A stretch of 13,388 nucleotides of DNA, taken from contig JACQUC010000010.1 of assembly GCA_016210495.1 (NCBI GenBank), positions 1 through 13,388 of the forward strand, read 5' to 3'. This stretch comes from Chloroflexota bacterium. Lineage in GTDB: Bacteria; Chloroflexota; FW602-bin22; JACPRP01. Position 1 is the first letter of the stretch. Every line of letters begins with the position of its first letter. Positions 12,989 to 13,388 of this stretch are shown one piece after another. The notes under the pieces are model-generated. The model made no database searches, was not told the origin of the DNA, and saw only the letters and a program-made list of their open reading frames with translations. The position numbers and the translations under genes were made by a program.

Positions 12989-13388
12989 GTGATCTTCGAT
13001 CCTGACGTTCACCACCGCCGTTCAATTCGCCTGAAAGAATATGACTACGGCCAGCCCGGTGCGTACTTCGTCACCATCTGCACGCAGAACCGATGTTGCC
13101 TATTCGGAGAAATCGTCGATCCTGCTGTAGGGGCAACCCTGCGTGGTTGCCCTCGCGCCCTGCCCGAGCCAACTGCTTCTGCAGAAATGCGAGTGAACGA
13201 CGCAGGGCGTATGGTCGTCAAATGGTGGCAGGAATTGGCCAGCAAATATCGACAAATCCAACTGGACGAATACGTCGTGATGCCGAACCATTTCCACGGT
13301 ATCATCCTCATAACGTCGGCGGGGCTTTCGGACGATTCTGGCATGGTCGGAGAGGCGAAGACGGGGCAACCACGCAGGGTTGCCCCTA
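12989..13388 (+). CDS. REP-associated Y1 transposase (RAYT), C-terminus outside window
   Basis: The frame opens after TAG 12962-12964. GTG at 12989 is the only plausible start, giving (M)IFDPDVHHRRSIRLKEYDYG, as in other RAYT/IS200-like proteins. Then come GAYFVTICTQNR, the core MRVNDAGRMVVKWWQEL, and VVMPNHFHGII with the His-x-His metal site of HUH nucleases. The catalytic Tyr should lie beyond the right edge. RAYTs are single-copy transposase relatives thought to spread REP palindromes. Here the gene has two REPs inside it, one (13127-13152) within a 21-residue stretch between EIVD and MRVND that is usually absent. Both keep the frame open. No strong ribosome site is visible. Confidence 0.88.
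   Translation, partial: MIFDPDVHHRRSIRLKEYDYGQPGAYFVTICTQNRCCLFGEIVDPAVGATLRGCPRALPEPTASAEMRVNDAGRMVVKWWQELASKYRQIQLDEYVVMPNHFHGIILITSAGLSDDSGMVGEAKTGQPRRVAP
13127..13152 (-). repeat. REP element, copy b, inverted, inside the RAYT gene
   Basis: Reading GTAGGGGCAACC-CTGCGT-GGTTGCCC, this is the reverse complement of the copies at 12834 and 13363. GGGCAACC and GGTTGCCC form an 8-bp stem. It is translated as part of VGATLRGCP without disrupting the frame. Confidence 0.85.
13363..13388 (+). repeat. REP element, copy c, at the window end, inside the RAYT gene
   Basis: GGGGCAACC-ACGCAG-GGTTGCCCC then TA up to the last base, identical to copy a as far as the window extends. It is in frame, encoding TGQPRRVAP. 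Together with inverted copy b it brackets about 210 bp of the RAYT gene containing the His-x-His motif. Confidence 0.85.

Noticed and set aside
12792..12992. 66-residue frame between ccmD and the RAYT gene
   Set aside because: It is made largely of repeat sequence (15-mer and REP), with no ribosome site.
12834..13388. CRISPR-like array from three spaced repeats
   Set aside because: The repeats are in mixed orientation, with very uneven spacing and coding sequence between them; they are REP elements.

Overview
The window looks like chromosomal DNA from a high-GC bacterium, most likely a Chloroflexota-like lineage. That placement is inferred from three things: a Cys-type CcmE, zinc-ribbon membrane proteins inside the cytochrome c maturation cluster, and many REP-type palindromes with a RAYT gene. 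No rRNA or tRNA gene, CRISPR array or plasmid function was recognised.

Left part (1-3946, minus strand). One tight operon, read right to left from a near-consensus promoter at 3968-3996. In transcription order it encodes a stand-alone ChrB N-terminal domain protein, a ChrB C-terminal domain protein, an MFS transporter, a second ChrB C-terminal domain protein, a YVTN-type beta-propeller, and a small protein cut by the left edge. This resembles a chromate-resistance operon in which ChrB is split in two, its C-terminal half is present twice, and an MFS carrier stands where ChrA would be expected. The actual substrate cannot be read from sequence.

Middle (3947-4892). A 425-bp divergent intergenic region holds a 65-bp dyad element, the chr promoter and the promoter of a BlaI/MecI-type repressor gene (4372-4803). 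A perfect 8-3-8 palindrome with CTACTATT arms overlaps the repressor's -35 box. A second palindrome of the same 19-bp length with CTACTAT arms lies 32 bp before the next gene. This suggests that the repressor controls both itself and the operon downstream.

Right part (4893-12785, plus strand). A system I cytochrome c maturation operon: a secreted or membrane zinc-ribbon protein, a one-TM unknown protein, CcmE (Cys-type haem-binding motif), CcmF, CcmH (unusual CxCxC...CxC motif), a CcmI-like double zinc-ribbon protein, an ABC ATPase (CcmA), CcmB, CcmC and a CcmD-like small protein. CcmABCD would load haem onto CcmE, and CcmF with CcmH would transfer it to apocytochromes. No CcmG/thioredoxin gene is present.

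Right edge (12786-13388). REP palindromes and the start of a RAYT (REP-associated Y1 transposase) gene, which itself carries two REP copies in frame. Related palindromes lie in operon gaps (6104-6130, 6185-6207, 6825-6858) and in the signal-peptide region of the first ccm-operon gene (4951-4970).
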